The translations under genes and the position numbers were made by a program. Below are positions 47,459-58,385 of a DNA stretch of 64,000 nucleotides, one piece after another; position 1 is the first letter of the stretch, and every line of letters begins with the position of its first letter. The notes beneath the pieces were generated by a model, which was not told the origin of the DNA, did not search any database, and was given only the letters and a program-made list of their open reading frames with translations. The DNA is from Brienomyrus brachyistius. Lineage: Eukaryota; Chordata; Actinopteri; Osteoglossiformes; Mormyridae. The DNA lies in contig NC_064552.1 in NCBI RefSeq assembly GCF_023856365.1, positions 11,202,160-11,266,159 of the forward strand, written 5' to 3'.

Positions 47459-49363
47459 TAATTCGCCGCAGCTGCAACCTTTTACAAAAAACTTTTCTTT
47501 TTATTTTGCATAAGAACTTGCCAATTTATGTCATCTAATTTACAAATCAGCCAGTTTGAAAATAACAGGAAGGCAAGTTCTCTTATCTTCACCCACACCT
47601 CTGCGCCTCTGTCTGTCATCAGGCGGCAGAGCCTTGCTTTGTGTGAGAAAAGAACATTGTGCTTGGGGAGCAATTAAAATTTAGCTTTCCTTTTAAAGCT
47701 GTTACTTTTTATTAAGTAATTTTTAAGCCATTTCAAAACACCCCTAAATATGAAAACAAATGCTAACGTTTAAGTCATTAGCCGACAGAGTAGCGTTTAT
47801 GAGAATATTTACACCATATTGCATCGTTTAAAGGTGTTCCTCCTTTGTCCAGCAGGGGGCAGAGTTTTATTCCTCCCCAAAGCCAAAGTTTAACAGTTCC
47901 TTGCTTTGATGGCCACTGCTAAAAGACGTTTGGATTACCCGTCTGATTTATACCCAAAACCTCCCTGTGGGGTGACATACCCTCCAAATAATTACTTCAA
48001 TGAGGCAACATTGCAGCGTGTGGCTTCAGAATACCAGAGTCAGCCGTCCTGCCGTGGCCCTTGCTGAATTATGAATGCTGCCTTACTGAGAGCTTCTTGG
48101 ATGATGTTTCGGGGCCTCGTGAGTTTCTTCACGCCTTTGCTGGTCTTCCTCGGTCCTGTCCTTTTAAGGAAAGGCCTGAAAACACAGTTCATCAAGGGTG
48201 TGAAATTCCACACTGGCCCCCATGTGTAATGCTGACAGGATGGTGATCCAGTTATACATACACCTGTTCTTGAAAACCCTTCCAGTGTTTATAGGCTAAG
48301 TTGCCCCCTTTAAGGTAACTTTGGTATTGCCAACATTTGAGGACAATGAAAGGTACTCTTTCAGACTGTCCAATCTATAGCAACAGGATAATTTAATTCC
48401 AACAATTATAATTAGGAACATACATTTCTACATAGCAAAACGTTTTGAAGGCTTAAAAAAAAATTGCATTAAAATATTAAAATTAACTGAAAGTAATTCA
48501 ACTTTGGCAAATAATTCCACTGTTTTCACTTTGACATACCTTGTATAAGGATTTTTTTAAGTCGAAGTATATTACTTCAGCGATTATGACAAGAAAAAAA
48601 TAGGCAAGTTGAAAAAACGTGGCAAAGAAAAACCAGATCTGTCAAAATAACTACGCCCCACACTCGGAACACACAGACATATTGCTTTGTTTAGAACAGC
48701 GGTTGCTAAGTTTTATTAAACTGTCAATTAATCATGACAAAATCTATCCTGACATTTCTAAATTTTTTGGACGATTTAGATATACTGGCAGGAATGGAAT
48801 ATAACATACAGTCCTTAATTTTCTGGTCATCAGTACACTGCCAGCAATAATTATGACAAAATAATTTGACTTTTTAAAAAACAGCTCGTAGACAATGGAA
48901 AATTAAATACCTGAGTGACAGATTAATTTGAGTGGAGTACTATTTACATACTGCGTTGAGGTGCCAACACAGCCAGCAGTTTAACTGTTTCATGTATAGC
49001 TTTAATAAAAAGGCTTTATAGTAGCCCAGTTAAGTTTAATTCTCTCCGGCGAAGCAGGTTACTGCATTTCTGGTGAAGTAATCAATGGAGTCCACCAGGG
49101 CTGAGAATCAGACCTCAGACTGTAAGAGCCAATCATCTGAACTCAGCCAGGACTTCTGAAACCGCCTCTCGAGCTGATCTCGAGACAGACGGACGGGCTT
49201 AAATATTTTAAGAAACACAAACATGCTTGAGGTTTGTACCTCAAGCATATAAATTCACACATAGTAATTTTCTAGAAGCTACACCAGTAATAGGTCTTCC
49301 TCCATGTAACTTGCTGTGGGGCCACAAAAAAGGTGAAATGGACGGTAACCGAAGTCCCATTCT

Positions 49364-49500
49364 TGCATCCATCAATCCATCTTCCAACCACTTAGTGCAG
49401 GGCTGTGGGCTGGGGGGGGGGGAGATATTTCAGGCAGTATAGGGCACAAGACGAGGACAACTCTGGACAAGATGCCAATGGTGGGACGCCAAAGTCTCCC
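49364..49500 (-). repeat. GGAT-tailed SINE-like repeat, reverse, decayed
   Basis: CATCCATCAATCCATCTTCC then AACCACTTAGTGCAGGGC is the reverse complement of the GCGGTTGGAAAATGGATGG tail of this family. A G run of about 10 bases follows at 49412. The head cannot be found. Confidence 0.55.
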
Positions 49501-50550
49501 ACAGTGGAAAACTCTGTTTCACAATATTATTATTACAGCCTTATGTTGTAACTTTATATTAATGAAACATACAACGTGGGCAAGTTTATTTCTGGGAAAT
49601 TCTTCATCCGCTAGAAAAGCTTGCAGTGTTTGTACTTTATAGGCCTTATCTGACGTTGCATCTGTCCCCTAACAGGCTACAAAAGCCTATGCATCCCTAT
49701 CTGATTATCTCCATAAGAACGTGGTCTTAATGCTTATCATGGAATGGAACATCTCCCTCAGCAGTGACACCAAAGACGCGGCCAAAGTCACTGGTCAGTA
49801 GGGGCTGTAAACTCAAACCCCACTGGGTGCGAGAAGCTTGGCTAATTAGGGCTCTAAACTTGTAACTCCATCACATCCATCAAGTGGCAAGAGGTGGATG
49901 TGCCTCAGCTCACCAAAGATCTTTGACCTCTACGATCCCATCCCTACGTCACTGACCATCCGTTCTGACCTTTATTCAGCCTTACGATGATGTCTCCCAA
50001 ACTCTCTCTTGATGTTCTTTTTGTTTTCTTGAGCAAATACAACTTATGTCACCAACTTTCTTGCAGCAGGGAGAGGAGGGAAGGGACAAAACCAGCAAAG
50101 GTATGTAGATGTTAGGCCTAAGGTGTCCTGCCATTCGTGGCTGTTTGATTGGGGGGGTCAGAGACAGTTAAAACGTGTTTCTGCGTTTAGTGTAAAGGTA
50201 AGGAAAAATATGGGATAGAACTTTCAAGGATTACCCTACTACCCAGAGGAACGGCCATCTCAGGTATAAAAACTGCCAGACTTATAAATCACATCGAACC
50301 TTTGCTTTTGCTCTTATCATCTAGGTTCATAATAAGTGAAAATTTTGTATTTATAAAACAGTTCACTTCGCATAGTTCTTTTAATTTAATTTCTATTTAA
50401 TCTAAACAAAGTACTTTTGGGTTGTCGTTTAACACTGACAGTTTTAACAAAAAAGACGGCCGATCATTGTAATGTATTTGGGTCAATTCATACAACTGAT
50501 AAAACATACATGTTTTATGCCATGCATATATGACAAGGTAATAATAATGA

Positions 50551-50570
50551 TGGATGGATGGATGGATACT
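50551..50570 (+). repeat. (GGAT)n microsatellite
   Basis: About five GATG units, possibly the remnant tail of a GGAT-tailed SINE whose body has decayed. Confidence 0.85.
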
Positions 50571-50790
50571 CAATCTTCGTCACAGTATCCACCGGGTGCC
50601 GTCACTGACAGCAAGGGTTAAAGTTCGTCTACGAAGGAGCAGCTGAAGGATCGTACCATATTGTAAATGAATATGGACAAAGGCTTTAGGGAGATATTCC
50701 ACTTGCATAATTCACTCTGAGATTTGTATGCTTTAAAAAATGTAATATTCAGGTGAATTTTTATTGAAGAGTACTCCTGCCTTCTGCTAT

Positions 50791-50899
50791 CGCGGTGCCC
50801 ATGTTCACTCTCCCCCCCGTCTATCTGCACAGTGGTTCCGGCCGATTGTCTGTCTCACTCGGCGACGGCCGAGTTAATGATGTGCGGGAGCACGGAGTG
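50791..50899 (+). promoter_or_regulatory. znf365: candidate promoter and 5' non-coding exon of znf365
   Basis: A locally CpG-rich stretch (GGTTCCGGCCGATTG and CTCGGCGACGGCCGAG) ends in CACGGAGTG followed by GTATGT, a good splice-donor match at 50900. The first coding exon of znf365 has a 3' splice acceptor directly before its 5' UTR segment, so a non-coding first exon must exist upstream, as in human. This is the nearest CpG-rich candidate. No transcript evidence is available. Confidence 0.3.
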
Positions 50900-52327
50900 G
50901 TATGTGATGGTTAAGTTTATTACTATGATCGTGTTTTTTCCATGTGTGATGTAGTTTAGTATTCGTGTGGTTACAAGATATAAGGCGCAATTTTCCACAT
51001 CCGAAAACAATTACGTAATATTAATAGCCCAATTTAAATATGCAGCGCTGATGCATGTTTGCATATTGGCCAGATAATTGGTCTGTGTTGGTTTGGTCGT
51101 ATATAAAGATATTGTGAAACATGTAGTTTATGTTACATTGAAGCTTCTCTACTCAGGATTACACTATTGGGAAGCGTGATGTTAAATGATTAGAGTCCCC
51201 CCTAATAGATTAAGCACGTCCAGTTTTATAGAAACTGTAAGATACGTTAGCGGTTAAGCCATGAAAACTCAAAATGGTAACTGAGAGGTATGGTAAATAA
51301 TATTATTTTAAAAATGTATTTGCGAAATGAAACTCAATGCATCTCGTTATGTCACAGATGTATCACTGGCCTGATGCTTATTTTTGCACCTTAATTTAGT
51401 CCGTAGAGTCCGCCCGCAGTCGCAGATATACAACATGTTGCCAACATTTACCTGTTACGTCCTGATCGCATTGAAGCGCGTTGTAACATTTCGGGGTTCA
51501 TTGTGGAGATTATGGCGGCTGGGTTACGCGCATTGTGACACCGAGCTAATAGACGGAATAACCTAGATTGTTATATACCAGTAGATATACTATTTCTGTC
51601 CCAAGTCATTAGATCAGGTCTTCAGTCTAAATCTCTGCTTGGGGAAATATACTGTAACTTTCCAAAAATAATAACCAAAGCGTCTTAATAGCATGGTTAA
51701 GACTGGGTTGAAAACTGCAGAACCATTAAAAACGGTTGGGATTTGTAACAGAATCACTTCAATACTTTAATGAAAATGATGCTTATCTGTTTTTTAATCA
51801 GATATATTTCAGCACAAAACACTTAACTACACAAATGGCTGTCATTTTCAATCCACTCTGAGAACTGGTGAAAATTATTTTAAACTGTTCCACGAGGAAC
51901 AACATGAAATTAGAAGGTTAGTTACTGTATGTATTTGCCATCATTTCATATTTGATCTCCTTTTTATGTCAGATGTAATTCAAAGCAGTTCCCAAAACAA
52001 GATTTTTAACAAAATGGTTTAATTATGCCCAGTTTTCTGTATAGTTTGGGCTGTGATCTTCCATTCTTGGCTCTTCCACATGTGGCTTGGAAAAGGTTCT
52101 CTCCTCATTCCTGGTGTTTCATGGGAATCGTGTCCGGCGGCCAAGAAGCATGTTTTATTTGCCTGTTATTGTATTCCCTTCCATGTGGTTTATGTTTAAT
52201 TAGACTCCGCGGCCATGAAAAACGTTAAGAAGCAAATTCACGTGACATGTAGTTAATAATATCGGGCTGTGTTATTTTAACTTGGATGCGATGTTTGTCT
52301 ATTTTTTTCCCCTCCATTCTGTTTCAG
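50900..52327 (+). other. znf365: probable first intron of znf365
   Basis: AT-rich DNA with no recognisable exon, ending in the acceptor CTGTTTCAG at 52319-52327. A CpG-containing stretch at 51400-51545 is the only composition feature. Its status as intron depends on where the gene starts. Confidence 0.45.
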
Positions 52328-53028
52328 GTTGGCAATGAAATGCAGCAGAAGTTAGGTGACAGGAAGCTGCTCCTGTGCAAAGATGTGGCGCCCCCTAGTG
52401 GCGTGGCCTTCCTGCAGCTGCCGTTCCGCTGTCCCAGGTGCGGGGAGCGCCAGCGGCTCCGGAGCCTGTCGTCGCTCAGGGGCCACCTGGAGCACCAGCC
52501 TGCTTACCACACAGTGCACCGCCTCTGCTCATCGTCTGCCTGGGATCCCGTCGATGGCCAGGGGGGGCACAAGAAGGCCGACGTGACGGGTTGCACCGAC
52601 CGGTGCCAGAGCTCAGAGCCCGGAGATATGGCGGAATCTGCGGGGACGGCTGGGACGTTGAAGGAGGGTACTGTAGGGGAGCGGGGAGAGGAGCAGCCCG
52701 GCGTGGGAAGTGACAGCGGCACGCTCAGCTACCGTCTGGCCCAGATGGTGCCCATGGAGGTGCGCGCCCCCTGCAGGTTGGAGGAGGCCCTACGGACGGC
52801 GAACGGCACCATGATGCGGCGACTGCAGCGGCTCAGCACGGACCTGGCGCAGGTGGACCTGGAGCTGCTGCGCGCTCACGCTCGCTTCCGCCACCTGGCG
52901 CGTGAGAAGCAGCAGGTGTCAGACCGAGAGAGGGCGCTGTGCCGGCAAGTGGACACCGCCGTCGTGGAGATCGGCCGGCTGCGGGAGCGGCTCTCCCTGT
53001 CCGAGCAGGAGCTGGAGAAGAAGGAGCT
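52328..53028 (+). CDS. znf365: znf365 exon with start codon, zinc finger and first coiled-coil half
   Basis: The acceptor TTTCAG precedes 52328, and 12 bases of 5' UTR lead to the ATG at 52340, which matches the human start MQQK. An earlier in-frame ATG at 52286 lies in the intron and is not used. The exon ends in GAGCT before GTGAGG, two bases into a Leu codon. It is very GC-rich compared with its surroundings. Zinc ligands Cys31, Cys34 and His49 are clear. The fourth ligand position appears shifted (His52 or His57 instead of the human His five residues after the first). Confidence 0.93.
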
Positions 53029-55377
53029 GTGAGGCCCATTTGCTTTCCAAGCTGTCTGGGGTGGGGGGAGGCACCACCCATCTATATCCCGACAGGGACG
53101 TAATTCTGCAGAATGTGCCCTGTTCTGTGAATCGCTCACAGTCTTTATTTACCAAGTCAGACAGCCGACTTTACTTAGGCTAACTTTACTTAGACGTTCA
53201 GTAATTACGTCAAGGGAGTATTTATCACTCATTCACTAAAATTTGAATGTTATGCTGCCCAGATCAGGAGTGAGAATTTCAGGGTTCAGAACATGTGGTC
53301 ACATAAGTCACTCTAACATCCCTTTATGGGGTCGTCGGTGCCACTGTCCGTTTAAATGCGCTGCCATAATCACACTTCACAGCCACCCTATTCTGAGCAA
53401 AGCTCTGTATGATCTCCAGAAAACCCATTTAACTTTCTGGTGCCTTGAGAACAGAAAAAAAAAGCTGTGACCCCCCCCCTCCACCCCCCAGTTTTTTTTC
53501 TTCTCATTGCAGAGAAAAAGTCTCTTGTCTGCATTCCGGCAACAAAAATGGCATTGAAAGTATGTCCTCCAAGATGGAGTGACTTCTAAAGGGTGGCTGT
53601 AATTTAGTGGCAGCAAGTCTTTCATAAAGCTTTGGCAGCACATCTAAGCAACGCTGAGAAGTAACAGTCAGGCCCTTTCGCGGTGCTTTAACGGACCGGC
53701 CCCCGGCCCTGCCCGCCTGTCCCAGCCTGGTTCCTCCTTCCGCTAACTCTCGTTCATTGTCAATTGTTTGCAGGGAAGTTATCTCGATTCATAATTTTCT
53801 GGAGGCCGCCACTCAACATGAGATGTGTGGGAAAGTTCGCCTGCAGAACTTCATTGAGAACCTCTTGCAACGCATCTCTCTGGCCGAGCGGCTCCTGGAA
53901 TATTACCACGGCCCCTCGAACCTGCGACACTGCAGGAATTACATGGTCAGCTTTCAAACCATCCTGTCAGGGAGAGCTACAGTAACCTTTCATTTTCTGC
54001 CACACCTAAATACTGAAAAGTCATGTATGCATAATAGAAACGGATTTAACTGAATTTAACTGAGTTTTAATTAATTGCCCCCTTTTCAGAGAACGCCTTA
54101 GGCTAAAAAAGGTTCAGGCATAGTGAATAAAAATTTCCACTGTTTTGTTAAACTAACAAAAAACAGCACATTAGTGGACTTGCGTTCGTTCGCTAAATCA
54201 GTTATCGCCCGATTTGTCAAGCTTGTGCACCTGTTTCTACCTGTTTACAAAAGATAAGAAACAAAAATAACAAATATAACCCCTGGTGTTTGTTGTGCTT
54301 GTAAATTGCAGCCATATATTTGCAGCAACACCAGCTGTAACTCTATGCCAGGCGTTTCAAAGGATCAGTTATCAGTGTCACATCTGACCGTTTTGCCACA
54401 AGGTGTAGTTATTAAGCCCTGCTTTGTTTAACGGTTGTGTGTATGTAAAAAGAAATTCGTTTGGATGAAGTGATCCTCTGTTAATGGTAGTTATTGTTGT
54501 TTTTTATTTATTTATTTTTAGATGTTCCAGCCTGTTGAAAATGGTCTTCGTGGAATGGCTGAAAGCAGGTTAGTGATTTCACTGCGTACGATGCACCTGA
54601 GATACCAGTATTGTTCTGAGTTAGTGTGACATTCCACTGCAACATAACCATAACAGGCCTATAATTGGGAACTTAGCTTATTAAATATAATTCATGTTAC
54701 TCCTAAAGTTTGCTTACTTTGCCATATCTGACAGCTCGTTTGGAGTTCCACAGAGTTCAATATTCCCAAAATTCTCCAGCTTAATTTCCCATGGAAAGTT
54801 TCCCAGAAATTTTCCACCCCTTTGCAGCCCAACTTCCCATGGAAAGTTACTGAAAAAATTGCCCCTTTGCAACCCTGTTCATAAACAATCCATCCATACA
54901 TCTTCCAACCGCTTATACAATGCAGGGAACACAAGGCTGGGGCTCACCATGGATGGGATGCTAGTCAATTTCAAGGCGCGCACACAGCCATTCATGAATA
55001 ATGGCCCTGTGAATACTGTGAGACAGTGATCCTTAATGCCTTCACTATCTGGTACTCCTGCTCTGCTGAGTGTCACTTATCCTGAAGTATCTTTGCATCC
55101 TCCTATCGCGATAAACATAAAGCTTAGCCTGACGCATGATGACTGGCGTTTTTAAAGGCGCCGTGATGCTTTCATCTGCTCTTCTTAGCAAAACAGAAGC
55201 TCTTTCCCCACTGATATATCAGAGTTTTGTGATTGCAGGTCAGCTGGGTGTCCAGAGGTGCCCCCTGTCTGCACGGAGGCCAAGGCTGTCGCCTCCCAGA
55301 ACGGAAGGTCATTTCCGAACCCCTCCAGAGAGAGGCGGAGGTCCAAGCAGAACTTCTGTCAGTCAGACCACACTTGA
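52340..55377 (+). CDS. znf365: zinc finger protein 365 (ZNF365/DBZ/Su48 family), four coding exons
   Basis: In mammals ZNF365 is a centrosome-associated and DISC1-binding protein acting in cell division, neural and oligodendrocyte differentiation, and homologous-recombination repair. The join 52340-53028, 53774-53945, 54522-54568, 55239-55377 gives 348 residues (human isoform A has 407). Met1 starts MQQK, as in human. Residues 29-57 carry the single zinc finger (FRCPRCG, then LRSLSSLRGHLEH). Residues about 146-285 form a long coiled coil with RERALCRQVD, then NFLEAATQHEMCGKVRLQNF and IENLLQRISLAERLLEYY, very close to human. The segment between finger and coil is diverged and Gly/Glu-rich. The last two exons keep phase but do not resemble the human C-terminus, so the true 3' structure may differ. 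Confidence 0.88.
53029..53773 (+). other. znf365: znf365 intron
   Basis: Intron of 745 bases, GTGAGG to TTTGCAG. A C-rich and T-rich stretch lies at 53469-53502. No other gene is seen. Confidence 0.9.
53774..53945 (+). CDS. znf365: znf365 coding exon: second coiled-coil half
   Basis: The exon completes the split Leu codon and encodes EVISIHNFLEAATQHEMCGK then VRLQNFIENLLQRISLAERL and LEYYHGPSNLRHCRNYM. This closely matches human ZNF365 through LEYY. The end is placed at ATG before GTCAGC, a weak donor. An alternative donor, GCTACA before GTAACC at 53979, has the same phase and would add 11 codons. Confidence 0.9.
53946..54521 (+). other. znf365: znf365 intron (boundaries tentative)
   Basis: AT-rich, ending in a T-rich tract and TTTTTAG at 54515-54521. 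No further exon with ZNF365 similarity is visible in it, but a short one could be missed. Confidence 0.6.
54522..54568 (+). CDS. znf365: tentative znf365 coding exon
   Basis: A 47-base segment lies between a strong T-rich acceptor and the donor GTTAGT. In the phase set by the previous exon it reads MFQPVENGLRGMAES plus two bases of an Arg codon, without stops, and joins in phase to 55239. I see no clear match to the human protein here, so the call rests on splice signals and open phase. Confidence 0.5.
54569..55238 (+). other. znf365: tentative znf365 intron with repeats
   Basis: It contains two direct copies (about 49 bases apart, 54785-54876) of a segment with CCCATGGAAAGTT and CCCCTTTGCA, and a reverse GGAT-family repeat at 54888-55010. 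It ends in TTTTGTGATTGCAG. Confidence 0.55.
54888..55010 (-). repeat. GGAT-tailed SINE-like repeat, reverse, decayed
   Basis: AATCCATCCATACATCTTCC then AACCGCTTATACAATGCAGG reads as the reverse complement of the family tail. The following GGGATGCTAGTC and CACACAGCCATTCA correspond to its inner part. It lies inside the tentative last znf365 intron. Confidence 0.6.
55239..55377 (+). CDS. znf365: tentative terminal znf365 coding exon
   Basis: After the acceptor TGATTGCAG the frame reads RSAGCPEVPPVCTEAK, then NGRSFPNPSRERRRSKQN, and ends CQSDHT with TGA at 55375-55377. The basic RERRRSK cluster could be a nuclear-localisation signal. The human C-terminus is longer and basic but not alignable by eye. 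The open phase across both joins supports the model; the lack of homology limits it. Confidence 0.5.
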
Positions 55378-56900
55378 GGGGCAGGACACTTGGATGCATG
55401 TGGCGGAGGGGGGGTGAGGTGTTGGGGATCCACAGAGAGGACGTGTGATTGGCTGCCGCTGTGCTGCTGTTGCTAATGAGGGTGCGAGGCCGTCTATACG
55501 CGATCGCGTCTCTCTCACGCTGAGAAACTTTTGATAGCCGAGTCTTAAATGACGCCAAGCTAGTCGTATGCGAGCTGCAGAATCCTCCCTTGAAATGTGT
55601 CGCAGAATCTTGTGCAATGAGACAGCAAATGTAGCTTCAGAGCAGATTGTCATCCTTTTAGCCAAAGGCAAGGTGTATTCACATCTGTTTATTTTTTCCT
55701 GTTTTTCATCTTGTTTGAAACATGGGGATATAATGACATTGATCTGTGTTTTCTTACCTTAAACCTAAATGCGCTCATACTATAGATTATTGCTTATGTT
55801 ACCAAAGGAACTTCTGACAGGATCAGTTTCCTTAATGTTATCTGAACCCTTGTAGGATCTCTGTGAGAGTATTGTCTCTCTCCTGAATATGGAAAGTCTT
55901 TTGACTGCTTTTTTTCCCCCCTAAATTAGTCATACGCTGTAAGGTGTGAGGTGACATACATAGTCTACTCAGCAGTGGTTTGTACAGCGATTGTTACAGC
56001 CCTTTAAATGATCATTTGTACAGGTTATGCATACAGGGTGGTCAGTGATCATTTACAGCATTTTAGGAGAACGTGAAGACAAACTGTGCTTCCAAAAGGA
56101 TTTACGAATGTAACGTTTTGTCATTGCAGTCCTGTATTGTAGGCCTGTTTTGTATTTTACAGGCAAATCGTGAGTGCTAAGCAATAATCCAGAAGCGCTG
56201 ACGTGAACTTTTGTTAGACGGTTCAAAATCTTATCCATATTCAGCGTTTTTAAAATCACACTCGAATGTGATGAGTGCTGTAACTCATAGATTGGCCGAT
56301 GTTTACTGAATGTTTCTTCATTCAAATATGATACTGTGATACTATATTTAGATGTGGATTAGTCTGTGTCGTTCGTGATACGATATTCGTGCCTCTGCAT
56401 TGTGCGAATTTTGTGCGGGTGTCTGCAGTAAATCGTTTGTACTACAAGTATTTTTTAGAAAGTTACCGCTTATATTACCCAAGTGCACGAAATGTAGATG
56501 TTTCGCTGAGGTGCCTGCCCTGCGATTATATGGTGTAATCTGTGTTAAGACAGAAACAAGCTGCACGAAACACTTTTTAAAATAAGGTATATTTTCACGG
56601 CGAAGAAATATATATATATTTAAAAAAAACATGAGCTGACAATCATTGCTTGAAGCAAAGTTGACTGCTGTAATGAGCATATGTATTCTTGTGTAGTATA
56701 TCTAGACACGTGTATCGGCGTAATCTGCTGTCAGATGTAAAAGGAATAGTCACCGTGTATTGTGCTTAAGGTGGCTCATCAGTTGTTGTGCCTTCATCGA
56801 AAAAAACGCTATGGTCTGATACACTGTGTTAATCGCGATGCTGTGAAGTTCGTGCAATTGTGACATATCATAAAGAATAAACACTCTACCTGATCAACCC
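55378..56900 (+). other. znf365: putative znf365 3' UTR
   Basis: Sequence after the stop with no other gene. The first canonical AATAAA at a plausible distance is at 56876-56881, preceded by AT-rich DNA. The extent is a guess based on that signal. Confidence 0.4.
56876..56881 (+). terminator. znf365: candidate poly(A) signal of znf365
   Basis: AATAAA in the context CATAAAGAATAAACACTC, about 1.5 kb after the tentative stop codon. Confidence 0.4.
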
Positions 56901-57149
56901 AGCGGTGCCAGCGAAAAATCATTATTCTATTATTAACAAAGAAACCTCACCACTGCTTCGAACTTTATCACTAAAGGTGAAAAGAAGCGCCTCTCAATTA
57001 AGTAGTTCTCCCGATTTAACGTAGTCGTTTGGCTTCATGTTTTGTCTTACGATTGACCTACCTGGGAGAAATCTTAGTGTTTTTCCACTTGCATGTAAAA
57101 TTGTTTAATACATCTAACATATTCTGGTGGTATTCCATTGTCAGGTTAA

Positions 57150-57384
57150 TATAAAAGGCACTTCAGTTTTGGGACAAGGACTCGGCGAACGAAACGCTGA
57201 AGATGCGTGGCGGCTCTCATCAGAAGTGCGCGAGCGGACTCTTGCGGCCCCTGCGTCATCGCGCCGTCGCTCGTGTTCGCATTTACGTCACCCATTGTCC
57301 AGCGCTCCTGCTGCAGCCCGCCTGAAGTGCAGGATGGTCAGCGCGCGACCCGCTCACAAGCGTTCAAAGGCTCTTCCCCAAAGT
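57150..57384 (+). promoter_or_regulatory. TATA-plus-CpG candidate promoter and first exon of an unknown transcript
   Basis: A perfect TATAAAAGG at 57150-57158 precedes a CpG-dense segment (57180-57360). That segment holds CRE/ATF-like TGCGTCATCGCGC and TTTACGTCACCC. An ATG at 57334 with A at -3 and G at +4 opens 17 codons (MVSARPAHKRSKALPQS) that run in phase 0 into GTAGGT, a donor-like site at 57385. The surroundings are AT-rich. Which gene it would start is not known, and no matching downstream exon was found in the window. It could instead be a conserved enhancer or chance. Confidence 0.35.
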
Positions 57385-58235
57385 GTAGGTATCGTTGCGT
57401 TTTCTAATAAACTGCGGGCCCCTGACCTCATTTAATTTAGGTGGGTTGATTGTGTTTATCGGCTGAACTAATTATTTTTTTTCTGCGGGTGATTCTATAG
57501 ATTCTCCACGGCAGGTGAAGTTGGATTCAAAAAATATATAATATTTAAGAAAATTAAGTAATAGACCTTCATCAAATAATATGATCCTCAGCAAAACATG
57601 CAATCAAGCATTCCTGTGAACGGGCAAAACATGTTAAGTATGACAAATCCCAGTAACTTACAATTACACATCCAATAAAATAGATGAAAGAAACATCCAC
57701 TTTAAAAGTAGGAGCACAACAGCAGTAAACAAATGTTTCATTATAATTCAAAAAGACTTGGAATTTAAGTAAATGCATTAGTGTCATAAAAACGGAAGGT
57801 GATTGATCACGATTGCAGCTGAAAACATTCATGTTTACTTAGAGGAGAAGTGCTGTGACAAGACTAGATGAAAGCCTAATTGTAGCTGTTCTTACAGTAG
57901 CTATTTCAGTGTAGTGTAAAACTTTGATAACATGCTCAGCCAATCTTAATATGAGGGAAAACAAACACTCGATACAACATACACGTATACTTATCCAGGA
58001 AATATATCCAAGTTCTTCAAATGGTGTGGGGTTATCTATATTCTAGCCACTTATCCCAGGGCACAAACAGAATGCATTTATTATTGTTGTTCAGGCAGCA
58101 AGTACAGCAATCTTCAGCCTGCCCGTATTCCACCTTGTTCTCATATTTGACGGGCACGTAAGATGGCGGTCAGAACGAGCCATTTTTATGTAGTTTAAGT
58201 GATATGATTACAGGTTACATCACTTGAGATTATTT

Positions 58236-58385
58236 TCAGCTTATTTATTACTTTTATATGACGCTTTTATGCAAAGTGAGTTTCAGTCGAGGGAAGGGTT
58301 ACACGGGTCTCTGTGTGCTCCCTGGGATTCGAACCCAGGACCTTTGTTTTAGCACAATGTGCTACTTGCTGAACCGCAGGAGCAG
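58236..58385 (-). mobile_element. tRNA-derived SINE, reverse orientation, nearly complete
   Basis: On the minus strand it starts near 58385 with TGCTCCTGCGGTTCAGCAAG, a tRNA-like head. A perfect RNA polymerase III B box, GGTTCGAATCC, lies at about 58326-58336, then CCAGGGAGCACACAG. The body runs to the ACGCTTTTATGCAAAGTGAG segment and TTATTTATTA end near 58236. The body matches the fragment at 47403. The A box is poorly preserved. Confidence 0.75.

Larger units (their letters stand above)
40736..50790. other. intergenic DNA between arid5b and znf365
   Basis: No coding exon is recognised on either strand. RTKN2, which lies here in human, was looked for by its PH-domain and N-terminal motifs and not seen. 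Content: a decayed GGAT-tailed repeat (41330-41425), a C tract and TG/T run (42725-42840), a tRNA-derived SINE (45005-45245), GGGGCCCC-rich scraps (46060-46260 and 46890-46960) that look like one decayed repeat family, a short SINE fragment (47403-47458), another GGAT-type repeat in reverse (49364-49500) and a (GGAT)n run (50551-50570). The rest is AT-rich with nothing identified. Confidence 0.6.

Noticed and set aside
52286..52339. Earlier in-frame ATG for znf365
   Set aside because: It lies before the splice acceptor at 52326-52327. The ATG at 52340 gives MQQK, the same start as the human protein.
58310..58385. Possible tRNA gene on the minus strand with a perfect B box
   Set aside because: The cloverleaf is incomplete, the A box is poor, and the following sequence is the body of a known type of fish SINE, so it is a SINE head, not a tRNA gene.
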